Below are positions 35,201-44,538 of a DNA stretch of 64,000 nt, one piece after another. The stretch spans positions 1 through 64,000 of the forward strand of contig JANQRB010000053.1 in NCBI GenBank assembly GCA_028284775.1, written 5' to 3'. Position 1 is the first letter of the stretch. Every line of letters begins with the position of its first letter. The translations under genes were made by a program, and so were the position numbers. This DNA is from Candidatus Kapaibacterium sp. GTDB lineage: Bacteria; Bacteroidota; Ignavibacteria; Kapaibacteriales; UBA7675. Under the pieces are notes generated by a model that was not told where the DNA came from, searched no databases, and was given only the letters and a program-made list of their open reading frames with translations.

Positions 35201-38200
35201 AATTTCCCAATCCGCCAAATGTCAAAGCGACGATGAAAATGCTTGAGGAGCTGCAAATAGCAAATCCGCAATCAAACCGGCTTCAGGCAAAGCGCGCTGA
35301 AACGAACGCGGCATCGGCGGGAGATTCCCTGGGCAGCAAGGCTCAAGACAGCTCGCCGTCAGCCCCGTCTGTACCGATCAGAAGTGGACGACGGCAAGCC
35401 CTTATCGATCCAGTTGCGCCGAAACCGCAATTTACCGGCGACAGTACAGGCAGTTCGGAAGTACGTAGTGACCTTGAGGACCTGTCAAGCCTGCCAGCTC
35501 GACGGGTCATGCGGAGCAGCACCGGGACGGCGGATCAAAGCGAGTCCCCACTTAAACACCTTTCCTCAGACAAGTCCAGGTCGGCGACCGCAACAGAATC
35601 GAAGCCGGATTTAAACAAGCCCACAGTTGATTTATCCAGGCCTGTCGCTGACGCAAAAAAGGCCACTGCCGAATCGATCAAGACGGCAATTGATTCAACT
35701 AAACCCGCAATTGACTCAGGCAAGCCTGCAAGCCATTCAGGCAGATCGAAAACCGACTCTCGCCAGTCAGCCAGCGATGCGGGAAGGCCCGCAACCGGTT
35801 CAGATAAGACGACAATCGGTTTAACAAAAATTGCTTCCAATGAAGTAGAACCCGAGCCATCGCAGACTCGTCGGCTGAATTCAGCACAGGAATTCTCGAC
35901 TCCGGGCAAAGCAAAGGCCGCTATTGTATCCGATAAAGCCGGAGCCACTCCTCAGAACGGGCAAGCATCAAATTCGCCTGCTGGCATTTACTCCGAATAT
36001 GCTGAGGCCACTACCCTTAAGGCGGTGCCTACAAGCAGCCGCAGCGAAAACTCCGGCACCAGAAGTGGCCCGGTGAATACCGTTCAGCTACCTGCAGCCA
36101 AAGCGTCTGACAAAGGATTGGTGCAGGCCGATGCTCGGCAGTATTCGGAAAAGGAAAATGAAATAACTTCTCATCGAAGACCACGGGATACGCAAGCCGG
36201 CATGCGGGACTCAATTCAATCTGCTTCGAAGAAAGGAGGAGATTCGAATCCCGGGGCGATGAGTATCCTGCGTAATGCGGATAGCCGCCAATTCAACGAT
36301 GTTCCGGTCCGATCCCCCGGAAAGGTCGATGCCGTCCCTGTCCGGACCGTGAACAGTGCTCACCTGGCCGGCACGGCAAGTGAACTCAAAACCGCTCCGG
36401 CACGGCAAGCTTCAAGCTTGGGCGGCGACAGCAAAGTCGAGACCTTGCTTGCCGCTTCGAAAAACGATGTTAAAAACGGCGACGGATTAACAAGGACTGC
36501 CAACACTCTTAAACTCGACGAGGTTGTCGCGACAAACAGCAGAGAAACTGAGCCAAAGGCGCGATCGGCTGCAAGACCTGATCTGGCTTCCGCAAAACCG
36601 GGCGACGGCTCTACTGCTATGAGTGAGACTTCACCAAGCCGCGGTCAGGCGGTCGCCCAATCCGGGCCACTGCCGAAAACGGAGCGAGGCGGGCAACAGG
36701 AAGCTGGTAAAACGCGTGGCCCTCAGTCGGTAAACAGCAGCCCAGGCAGAACTCCTGCAACAGCCGATTCAAGCGTTAAGTCCAATGAACAATTTATTGC
36801 GGACGCTAAAAAGGTGCGGCAGCCATCGAATTCCCAAGCCGGCGCTGTAAGTCGGACCAGCGCTAATAGCGGCAAATCGGCAACCGAAAAGACGGATCCC
36901 GCCAGCAAACAGGCTGCGGCTCCCGTGGGACGCGAACCCACATCCCAGGCTAGTCGCTATGAGGAATCTTCTGCGCAGAATATACGCAAGTCACCCTTAG
37001 ACCCATTCGGGAATCAGAGCCCGAGCATTCAAGGGGAGCGGGCGAAACAATCAGGCGCAAATGCCGCTGCGAAGAGCTCGCCTGCCTCTGCAAGTGCCAG
37101 CGAGCGGCGGTCAGAAAGTCCGGCAAAAATTGTCAACACAGCGGATGGTGAAGCTCGAAGGCTTTACCGAAACGGTGAATCGTCGACACCCCGGATAGAT
37201 TCGCAGCTGGCGCAAGCAGACAGCGGAGATTCCGACACAGAGACGACTGCGGCAAGAACCACGCGCAATGCCGCCGGCGCTAGCGCCAAAAGCAATGTCT
37301 CTGCTCCAGCGCCAGCGGTAACGGAAACTCTGCCGGGCTTGGTGGATAGAGCCGGCAAGCTCGACCCGCAGACGACCGCAGTATCGAATGGTGCCCTGAG
37401 CGGCCGTGATTCCGGCGTCTCCGTCGATAGCGATCGACAATCAGGCCCGGGAGTAACTCCGACTAAAATGTCAACAGCCGGGGAACAACGAGAGGCGTCT
37501 CCGCAGAGACAGGAGAGTCCTGTGGCTTCGCAGCCGATCGACAATCCGCGAGCAAGGGGTCGTGATACATCCGAATCGCATCAAGCGGTCCTCAGCTCGC
37601 GCCGGGCAGTTGACTCTCCGTCACTAGCAAAAGATCTTCCGACGGGACACAAGCCGGAAACGGCAGCCTTGCCGTCAGTCGAGCCGAAGAGCGCTCACCT
37701 TGAGCACCGTTCGCCTGTTTTGCCAGTTCCTTCCGAGCAGCGTGACGCCAGGCTGGATACTTCATCCGAGCAGCGTGTGCCATCCCTGGCGTTCAAAGAA
37801 ACCGCACGTGGCCAGGTGCGGCCGGACGCTGTTCCACCCGCTGCGACTACCGATACAAAAGCAGCGGGGATCGCCAATGACAGCGGTCCTGCGGCTGACT
37901 CACCTGTAGCGAAGGAGGTCCACAGTAAGTTCGCGGAAAGCGGCTCTTCTCCCGCTTCGATCGAGAAGCCGACCGAGCAGAACGGAATGTCCAAGGCAGA
38001 CAGTGCGACAAACATGACCCTGGCGAACCGGGATGATGTTGTCAAATCCCCAGAATTCGCAAAGAGTGAATTCCTCAATTCAGGCAGCCGTACAGCTGAC
38101 GGTCGACAGTTTGCAGCAGAGAGCCGAAAAGAAGTAACGGAAGCATTCGCAGTGCCTCGCGAGAGAGGTCATGCCTCGCAAGCGACCGCGGCATCCGGCA

Positions 38201-39429
38201 GGGCCTTCGAGCGCAAAGCCGCAGGCGGCTTTGACAAGGACGACGCATCCACCAGGCAATTCAGTTCGCGTTCGGCAGGCGCGCCTCACGAGCCTGCCAC
38301 TGCCGACGTGCAAAGGCAGCAGGTACCCGTGCCGGTCGGAATGACGATGGACAATGGGGCCGAAACCCTATCCTTGGGTGACTCATTTGATGCCGACCTT
38401 GCATTGAGCGATCGTGAGATTGCCGCTTTGCTGCGTAGCGAACGCGCCCGTAAAGCGACTGAGAAGGCGGATTCCGCTGCGCCGGCGCTGAAAGATGATG
38501 ATCTCAATCGGCGGCAGCTGGCCGCGCAATTGCTTCAGCGTGATACCGCGCCGAGACAGCGAGATCGTTCAATTCACATGAGGGATGCGTCGACGCCTGA
38601 GCGTGTATCGGCGAGTGCCGGCAGTGAGAGCGATGCGGGGCAGAATCAGCCGCAGCAGGATCAACACAAGTCGGCACAGCGTCAAGAGCGGGAACTCTCG
38701 ATTCCACTCCGAGGCGAGCAGAACAGCAACGCTGCTGCTTTGCCGGATTCGGGGCTTGAACAGGGGACGCAGTCTGCTTTTCAAACATCTATGACCGATC
38801 AAAGTGCGCGCTATGGTCCAGAGCGAAAAGCAGAACACGCAACGGAGCAGCCGGAAGAGCGGCAGCGGCGACAGGATGCGGCAGGAGGGTCGCGAGCTAC
38901 TGCCCGCGGACTTCCGAAGGCCGCCAGCCGTCTGCTGCAGACTCTGAAGCGCGTAACGGTACCCAAATTCGCCGGGACCGTATTCGGTGCCTTAAAATCG
39001 CTGCCTGCAGGGCAGGGCGGTACAATTTCGCTTTCCATGGCGCCGGAATCCCTGGGCCAGGTGCTGATTGACGTGCAGGTGATAGGAGGCGCCAGCAAGA
39101 TCAGTATTATTGCGGAAAGCCTCGAAGCACAAAAAGCTCTTGAGCAGCAGATTCCGCTGCTGAAAGACAAACTTGTGAAGGCCGGCTTGCAATCAGAGAG
39201 TGTCGACATCCGCTTGCGGGCGGATCAGGAATCATTGCTGCGCGACGATCTGGCGGCGCAGGATAAACGCAAGGAACGCCAGGACCGTGAAGCACAGGAT
39301 GGCCGGCGCGATTTACTTCGTGCTTTTAAGATGTTAGGCGATCTGGCGGCGTCGGACGAGCAGGCCGAACTTCCGGAAACGGAAGAGACGCCCTCGGACG
39401 GCCGGGAGCGGTTTGAGCGCTACGCTTAG
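32203..39429 (+). CDS. fliK: Giant flagellar hook-length control protein FliK
   Basis: 2,408 residues from ATG 32203 (AAGGA 9 nt upstream; the frame is open from a TTG at 32185). FliK is exported during hook assembly, measures hook length and switches export specificity. The identity rests on the C-terminal Flg_hook domain (about 2255-2345: 'KSLPAGQGGTISLSMAPESL', 'GQVLIDVQVIGGASKISII', 'IPLLKDKLVKAGLQSESVDI') and on its slot between motE-like and flgD. Nearly all the rest is Ser/Ala/Arg/Asp/Gly/Gln-rich and probably disordered, with an ordered-looking N-terminal patch (about 185-245, 'HIQVHYQLDSEGNGSLRVV') and a central one (about 565-780). A tract of ten 7-residue repeats sits at 1140-1209. 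Typical FliK has about 350-650 residues, so this one is four to six times longer. No stop, frameshift or fusion point is visible. Confidence 0.9.
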   Translation: MLNGLFQRLLTLRSTQSQAPQSLSKSVADSPAGGDSFARTLQRAHQRQKSDAALTFRQNAGRPSLPELETAGRGNTAARAAVNATADISTTGLNMPASDHRQHQAGDHQGSVGADTLVRTESQSFPAPQSASIVDEGSFSLSIPLSDGPTADEPASETVTTDRVVGTGSLKAPRSGKSAGTVSALVHIQVHYQLDSEGNGSLRVVLPNTSSDFNLKAQIARTLLNEAPAPESVSGRYEISATRDSHSETAVPAVASSSASRSARQESAAATALVDGGEGRLVQNPSDDSSDKQSAAAALPKEKQGRSAADNPAGSTVDDSIHPGNRESQAIRTGTEHPSGRLGQSDLQLTSESEARAKRRSEALDAVVGSHKLEAARLTGKHTGVDAASQLPLSSSTANEPGSAVAQVRQSAAGVSAGPEEPSADNNSQQPGFQGAKTSVAAVPRSESNSLQSLQVPTSAARITDSANAASSVNTVQQMLAGRGQTFHTDTIVPAGIAVRPDGVVTGAYDTQASLPAAQPAESNAGKAIVAEPAAVSPSFAGTAERVTSLHFEGPQVSNKNQATGQGTGNMSRALRRLALDSSLRLTEGGSLTMPHIVKVSSSSTILGAGSSVSPELLVHEGNGKAQISLSLLSEFGDLNNSSERHQVRHRQGAGFRLLSDVIRTIEEAGVPIDKIVVRRLAPGVVDHKTALTQLSKDHQTESGLLTKGNEHSAASLRKGGIGEQLFTSIKPLSSERLGTLRQLQAVINGTTLDVVQRGDLSSASDPKLLSVGRRNGSVAVSLPAGKDIPLEQQQQGAVPKGDAFDQASGPKHLVKDFNPEGKAVRPQSSLIRHSEAGGTAGPQIAASLPVGASELGTESRRASLDNSGTSTLTSRKPDLMPELNDGKSDISLRSKSHGDRGTNGAATRSAADAEQGAGGRGVDGPRRDATARATGGIRPAEQRVGEQAAGRGDSAEHASGVAREPREQIRSAVASQDGDKAAIKGNQRIDGSNGGRQLEFPNPPNVKATMKMLEELQIANPQSNRLQAKRAETNAASAGDSLGSKAQDSSPSAPSVPIRSGRRQALIDPVAPKPQFTGDSTGSSEVRSDLEDLSSLPARRVMRSSTGTADQSESPLKHLSSDKSRSATATESKPDLNKPTVDLSRPVADAKKATAESIKTAIDSTKPAIDSGKPASHSGRSKTDSRQSASDAGRPATGSDKTTIGLTKIASNEVEPEPSQTRRLNSAQEFSTPGKAKAAIVSDKAGATPQNGQASNSPAGIYSEYAEATTLKAVPTSSRSENSGTRSGPVNTVQLPAAKASDKGLVQADARQYSEKENEITSHRRPRDTQAGMRDSIQSASKKGGDSNPGAMSILRNADSRQFNDVPVRSPGKVDAVPVRTVNSAHLAGTASELKTAPARQASSLGGDSKVETLLAASKNDVKNGDGLTRTANTLKLDEVVATNSRETEPKARSAARPDLASAKPGDGSTAMSETSPSRGQAVAQSGPLPKTERGGQQEAGKTRGPQSVNSSPGRTPATADSSVKSNEQFIADAKKVRQPSNSQAGAVSRTSANSGKSATEKTDPASKQAAAPVGREPTSQASRYEESSAQNIRKSPLDPFGNQSPSIQGERAKQSGANAAAKSSPASASASERRSESPAKIVNTADGEARRLYRNGESSTPRIDSQLAQADSGDSDTETTAARTTRNAAGASAKSNVSAPAPAVTETLPGLVDRAGKLDPQTTAVSNGALSGRDSGVSVDSDRQSGPGVTPTKMSTAGEQREASPQRQESPVASQPIDNPRARGRDTSESHQAVLSSRRAVDSPSLAKDLPTGHKPETAALPSVEPKSAHLEHRSPVLPVPSEQRDARLDTSSEQRVPSLAFKETARGQVRPDAVPPAATTDTKAAGIANDSGPAADSPVAKEVHSKFAESGSSPASIEKPTEQNGMSKADSATNMTLANRDDVVKSPEFAKSEFLNSGSRTADGRQFAAESRKEVTEAFAVPRERGHASQATAASGRAFERKAAGGFDKDDASTRQFSSRSAGAPHEPATADVQRQQVPVPVGMTMDNGAETLSLGDSFDADLALSDREIAALLRSERARKATEKADSAAPALKDDDLNRRQLAAQLLQRDTAPRQRDRSIHMRDASTPERVSASAGSESDAGQNQPQQDQHKSAQRQERELSIPLRGEQNSNAAALPDSGLEQGTQSAFQTSMTDQSARYGPERKAEHATEQPEERQRRQDAAGGSRATARGLPKAASRLLQTLKRVTVPKFAGTVFGALKSLPAGQGGTISLSMAPESLGQVLIDVQVIGGASKISIIAESLEAQKALEQQIPLLKDKLVKAGLQSESVDIRLRADQESLLRDDLAAQDKRKERQDREAQDGRRDLLRAFKMLGDLAASDEQAELPETEETPSDGRERFERYA
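35620..35829 (+). repeat. Ten tandem 21-bp units inside fliK (7-residue repeats)
   Basis: In-frame units read PTVDLSR, PVADAKK, ATAESIK, TAIDSTK, PAIDSGK, PASHSGR, SKTDSRQ, SASDAGR, PATGSDK, TTIGLTK; consensus P-A-x-D-S-x-K. The middle five are closest; the outer ones are decayed. The pattern shows growth of the linker by slippage or unequal exchange. Confidence 0.85.
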
Positions 39430-39475
39430 ACCGGAAGATGTTATTTTTCTGCATTAATGGCGGAGGACCAGCGCT

Positions 39476-40156
39476 ATGACGGAAAGTGTCGGCGCAGTAA
39501 ATACCAATATTTTTCAGGATCCGCAGCCAGTCGCGGAAACCCCGAACAAGGAACTGGGGCAGGACGAATTTCTGCATCTGTTAACGGCCCAGCTGAAAGC
39601 TCAGAATCCGCTGGAACCCGCGAACAATCAGGAGTTTGTGGCGCAACTCGCGCAGTTTTCCCAGTTGGAACAGCTTACCAATATGAACACGGCCCTTGAG
39701 CAGCAGATTGAGACCAATGTGTTGCTGTCGCAGTCCATGACTAATGTGTCTGCGACAAATCTCATTGGCAGGTCCGTTAAGTCGAGCTCGCCGACCTTAA
39801 ACGTAGAGGGCGGCAGCCCGGTACAGCTTGGCTACAATTTATTTGCGGCCGCATCGGACCTGCGTGTGGAAATCCGCGATCGCAGTGGAACGGTCGTACG
39901 CAGTCTCAATCCGACGGCGCGGTCGCAGGGTGATAACACTGTCAGCTGGGACGCGAAAGACGATCATGGCTCGGTGGTGAGGGACGGCGATTACTTCTTT
40001 ACGGTGACTGCTCTCGATAAAAATGGCGTGGAGCTTGAAACGCTGCCCTTTACAACGGGCAAGGTTAACTCGGTTCGTTTCCTTGGCGGTGGGACCGTTT
40101 TGGTAGTAGATGGCCGCGACGTGCCGCTCGGTGATATTTTGAGTGTTTTGGAGTAA
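39476..40156 (+). CDS. flgD: Flagellar hook-capping scaffold protein FlgD
   Basis: 226 residues. FlgD caps the growing hook and is lost when the hook is finished. The N-terminal domain is diagnostic: 'LGQDEFLHLLTAQLKAQNPLEPANNQEFVAQLAQFSQLEQ' pattern (about 27-67). Next comes 'NLIGRSV' and a FlgD Ig-like domain ('VRDGDYFFTVTALDKNG'), with 'PLGDILSVLE' at the end. GGAGG lies 9 nt before the ATG. It follows fliK by 46 nt, the usual order. Confidence 0.96.
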   Translation: MTESVGAVNTNIFQDPQPVAETPNKELGQDEFLHLLTAQLKAQNPLEPANNQEFVAQLAQFSQLEQLTNMNTALEQQIETNVLLSQSMTNVSATNLIGRSVKSSSPTLNVEGGSPVQLGYNLFAAASDLRVEIRDRSGTVVRSLNPTARSQGDNTVSWDAKDDHGSVVRDGDYFFTVTALDKNGVELETLPFTTGKVNSVRFLGGGTVLVVDGRDVPLGDILSVLE

Positions 40157-40303
40157 ATATATGTTAAAGATCGGCTGGTGACTGTCGATAACCCGTTTAG
40201 TTCCGTAGAAAATCGATTTGGTTGATGGGCAGAAAGAAAAAACGTACTTTACAGGATGTAACGACGTTTAACGGGTCACCGATTGACCGCAGGGAGTAGA
40301 TGT

Positions 40304-40693
40304 ATGCCTGAAGTAAATGGAATTCAAGTGCCGTTTCTACCTGCGGGCGGCGTTGAGGAGCTAAAGCGCCGGCCGAAGGTACCTGTTCAGCCCGATCAAC
40401 CGCAGACGTCTTTCAAAGAGATCTTTGATCGTGAGGTCCGACAACTCAAGTTCTCGGCCCACGCGCAAACCCGCCTGGACAGCCGCGATATTCCACTTTC
40501 CGAGGCTGACCTCCAAAAGCTGGAGAAGGCGGTAACTAAAGCCGGCGAGAAAGGTGCGAAAGAGTCGCTGATTCTTCTCGATGAGATGGCTTTCATCGTC
40601 AGCATTCGCAACAAGACCGTCATTACGGCTGTTCACAGCGATCAATTGAAAGACAATGTGTTTACAAATATCGATTCCGCCGTCATTGCATAG
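40304..40693 (+). CDS. Flagellar operon protein of the TIGR02530 type
   Basis: 129 residues from ATG 40304 with GGGAG upstream; the frame opens earlier at a TTG (40283) that overlaps the ribosome site. The core 'FKEIFDREVRQLKFSAHAQTRLDSRDIPLSEADLQKLEKAVTKAGEKGAKESLILLDEMAFIVSIRNKTVITAV' layout matches the small family found between flgD and flgE in many flagellar operons (TIGR02530). Its role is not established; it is thought to help hook assembly. No TM or signal peptide. Confidence 0.85.
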   Translation: MPEVNGIQVPFLPAGGVEELKRRPKVPVQPDQPQTSFKEIFDREVRQLKFSAHAQTRLDSRDIPLSEADLQKLEKAVTKAGEKGAKESLILLDEMAFIVSIRNKTVITAVHSDQLKDNVFTNIDSAVIA

Positions 40694-41075
40694 ACAGGAT
40701 GATTATGCAGAACGCGGCATCAGCGCAGGATGCGCCTATACATTGAAAAAATAGCAAGGATGCTGACAAGAGCGATACCGCTGCAGGGACGCAGAATTTA
40801 ACGGTATCCAGAGCATGGATGCAGTGTTGTCTGGAACAAAATCCGAACGGATTCGGCATTGCGAAAGACAACCGGGGTTGGACCTCGATTCCCCGTCCGC
40901 CGATGTGGACGGGGAATCAGGAGACCCCCCCCCTTAGTTGCCCTGACCGACCGAAGGGCAAGCCAAACAAAAGTTCCCATCAAAGATGCACCCCCGCGCC
41001 ATGCGGAGGTAGGGAATTTATTGATCGGCAAAACACAACCGTTCATATTACAAGATAACCGGGAGGGTCATCGCT
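40694..41075 (+). other. Structured non-coding leader upstream of flgE, with three hairpins and a C9 tract
   Basis: 382 nt without a supported gene. Hairpin 1 is a perfect 12-bp stem (40887-40898 with 40907-40918) around an 8-nt loop; a run of nine C (about 40925-40933) follows; hairpin 2 is a 7-bp stem (40938-40944 with 40955-40961); hairpin 3 is an imperfect CCCCCGC/GCGGAGG stem near 40991-41009. None is followed by a T tract, so they are not simple terminators. Short open frames here on both strands are low-complexity and lack ribosome sites. Confidence 0.5.
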
Positions 41076-42449
41076 ATGGCGCTTATTCGTTCACTTACAT
41101 CGGGATCGTCGTCGCTGAAAGCGCATCAGCAGCGACTGGATGTGATTTCCAACAACATTGCAAACGTTAACACAATCGGCTATAAATCCAGCCGGGCGAC
41201 CTTTTCCGAACAGTTTAACCAAACATTTGCCATCGGTTCGTCGCCCAATGCTATTGCCGGCGGTGGTGTCGGCGGTATCGATCCATTGCAGATCGGTCTC
41301 GGCGTTAAGCTTGGCGCTGTCAAAGTCGACTTCTCCCAGGGATCTATTCAGGTCACAAGTCGCCCGACCGACCTGGCCTTGCAGGGCGAAGGATTTTTTG
41401 TGTTGGAACGCAATGGACAGCAGCTCTTCACGCGCTCCGGCGCATTTTCGCTCGACCGAGATGGATTCCTGGTCGACTCTGCTACCGGCTCGTTTGTGCA
41501 GGGGTTCAACCTCGAGACCGACGCCAGCGGATTGGTAACCAAAGATGCCAACGGTACGAATGTGCTCGATCGAACCATCACCAATCTGCAAATTTCGCCA
41601 ACCTTTAAGTCCGCGCCGCGCCAGACACAGAGCGTCCTCATTGCCGGTAATGTCAACTCCACATCATCAACGGATGAGGTTATCAACTCCAGTATCACCA
41701 TTTTCGATAATCAAGGAGCAGACCATTCCCTGAGGATGCAACTCACGAAGACGGCCAACGCCAACGAGTTTGAATTACAGATGTTTATCGACGGCGACAC
41801 GGCCAATGCGATCGTACTCGATGACGGCGTCAATCCGGCGAGCGATACGATCACAATAACGTTTAACGGTGACGGCACCCTCTCAACGCCCTTGAGTCTT
41901 TCAGTGACTGCGGACGAACTTAATAATGCGCTGACGGCAATCAACGGCTCGGCCGTGACTCCATTCGATGCGACGACTCCCAAGGATATCACCGTGACAT
42001 TGGCGGAGTCGAGCAACCTGTTGGGAGGACTGACGCAGTTCGCCGCGCAGAATACTGTGTCGGCCACAGGTCAGGACGGCTACGCTTCCGGTGAACTTTC
42101 ACAGATAGCGGTCGATCAGACAGGTAAGATAATCGGTGCATTTACGAATGGCCAGTCGGAGTTACTGGCGCAGCTTATCCTTTCCAAGTTTACTAATCCG
42201 GGCGGCCTACGAAAAGAAGGCAATAACTTTTATACGGTATCGCCCAACAGCGGCCTTCCCAATATCGGCACAGCTGTTGAGATATTTCCTTCCACAAGTG
42301 TAGCTGGCAAAGCACTCGAAGAGTCGAATGTCGACCTTACCGAGCAGTTTACCGATCTGATTTCAACGCAACGAGCTTTTGAAGCTGCCTCGCGAACGAT
42401 TACGATCAGCGACCAGTTTCTGGCGGAAATCAATCAGTTGAAACGATAA
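41076..42449 (+). CDS. flgE: Flagellar hook protein FlgE
   Basis: 457 residues. The main subunit of the flexible hook, exported through the type III channel. The N-terminus has the rod/hook signature 'LKAHQQRLDVISNNIANVNTIGYKSSRATFSEQF' (about 14-48); 'LALQGEGFFVLERNGQQLFTRSGAFSLDRDGFLVD' follows; the middle has the variable FlgE domain 2; the C-terminus is 'SNVDLTEQFTDLISTQRAFEAASRTITISDQFLAEI'. GGAGG lies 11 nt before the ATG. It is the last gene of the operon, ended by a strong terminator. Confidence 0.97.
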   Translation: MALIRSLTSGSSSLKAHQQRLDVISNNIANVNTIGYKSSRATFSEQFNQTFAIGSSPNAIAGGGVGGIDPLQIGLGVKLGAVKVDFSQGSIQVTSRPTDLALQGEGFFVLERNGQQLFTRSGAFSLDRDGFLVDSATGSFVQGFNLETDASGLVTKDANGTNVLDRTITNLQISPTFKSAPRQTQSVLIAGNVNSTSSTDEVINSSITIFDNQGADHSLRMQLTKTANANEFELQMFIDGDTANAIVLDDGVNPASDTITITFNGDGTLSTPLSLSVTADELNNALTAINGSAVTPFDATTPKDITVTLAESSNLLGGLTQFAAQNTVSATGQDGYASGELSQIAVDQTGKIIGAFTNGQSELLAQLILSKFTNPGGLRKEGNNFYTVSPNSGLPNIGTAVEIFPSTSVAGKALEESNVDLTEQFTDLISTQRAFEAASRTITISDQFLAEINQLKR

Positions 42450-42494
42450 GAAATTTTCGATGACGTCCTTCAGCTCATCTTCAGCGACATAATA

Positions 42495-42534
42495 GCGGAA
42501 TTCGGCCGGGCAAGGGCCGAATTCCGCTTTCTTC
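42495..42534 (+). terminator. Strong intrinsic terminator of the flagellar operon
   Basis: A perfect 13-bp stem (42495-42507 with 42515-42527), 7-nt loop and TTTCTTC tail, 45 nt after the flgE stop. Confidence 0.92.
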
Positions 42535-42587
42535 ACCAGAACGAACACCGCGGCTTCTCGGCCTTTTTGCGGGCAGCTACTTTTTTA

Positions 42588-42616
42588 TTGACATTTGCAG
42601 TACTAAGTACTATTTT
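42588..42616 (+). promoter_or_regulatory. rho: Sigma-70-type promoter for rho, with a long leader
   Basis: TTGACA (42588-42593), 17-nt spacer, TATTTT (42611-42616). The spacer contains AGTACT-A-AGTACT, two copies of a 6-bp palindrome that could bind a regulator. The leader to the rho start is about 385 nt and has no gene, consistent with the attenuated, self-regulated rho leaders known in other bacteria. The rest of 42617-43008 shows no clear terminator. Confidence 0.6.
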
Positions 42617-43008
42617 TGTTTTGCCGTAGTTGAGAAGTCTACATTGCTTATCCTCAAGACCCGATCAGGAGTATCTATAAAACGCACCTCCTGATGTATC
42701 AGTACCGAAAGATTACCTAACTCCCTACTGACAAACAGTAAACAGCTACGCGAGCGCGTTCTGTAAAGTCATTGGGTAAGGTCCTGTGCCGAAAATGGTC
42801 TCTCGTTGATGTACGGCATTTAACAATTTCGAATACGGCGGCAGCACACGAGTTACGGGCAACACAACACTGCCTCGTTGACTAAAGGATATCAAATTCA
42901 GCAGCACAGCAATTGCCTGGCGGCTTTGGCAGCGGCTGACGATTTGAGGCCGTAGGTCCCCCCTTCATTTACCTTTTGTTTCGTTTTCCTTACAAGTAGG
43001 TTGGTTAC

Positions 43009-44316
<1,308 letters not shown>

Positions 44317-44342
44317 ACCAATTCGCTTCGACAATATTATCA

Positions 44343-44378
44343 GGCGCCTGCTTCCGAGAAAGTAGCGTGCCTTTTTTT
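44343..44378 (+). terminator. Intrinsic terminator of rho
   Basis: A GC-containing stem of about 11 bp with one bulge (GGCGC.CTGCTT pairing with AAGTAG.CGTGCC) followed by seven T at 44372-44378, 27 nt after the rho stop. Confidence 0.85.
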
Positions 44379-44538
44379 GTTCTGTGCGCAGATTTTCTTT
44401 GGGGAAGCTTGCGGCTGCCATACGTATTCCATCGCGGCAGCCCGAAATCGATTGTACCACGATAAATGAGCCGCGCCCGTTCGAGGCTGCGGGCAATTGC
44501 CGCTCTCATATTCGATCTGTCGTCACGTTCAGAAAGCT

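Noticed and set aside
40798..41170. Several short overlapping frames in the flgE leader on both strands
   Set aside because: They arise from the GC-rich palindromes and the C9 run, have no ribosome site, and one runs into flgE in the wrong frame.
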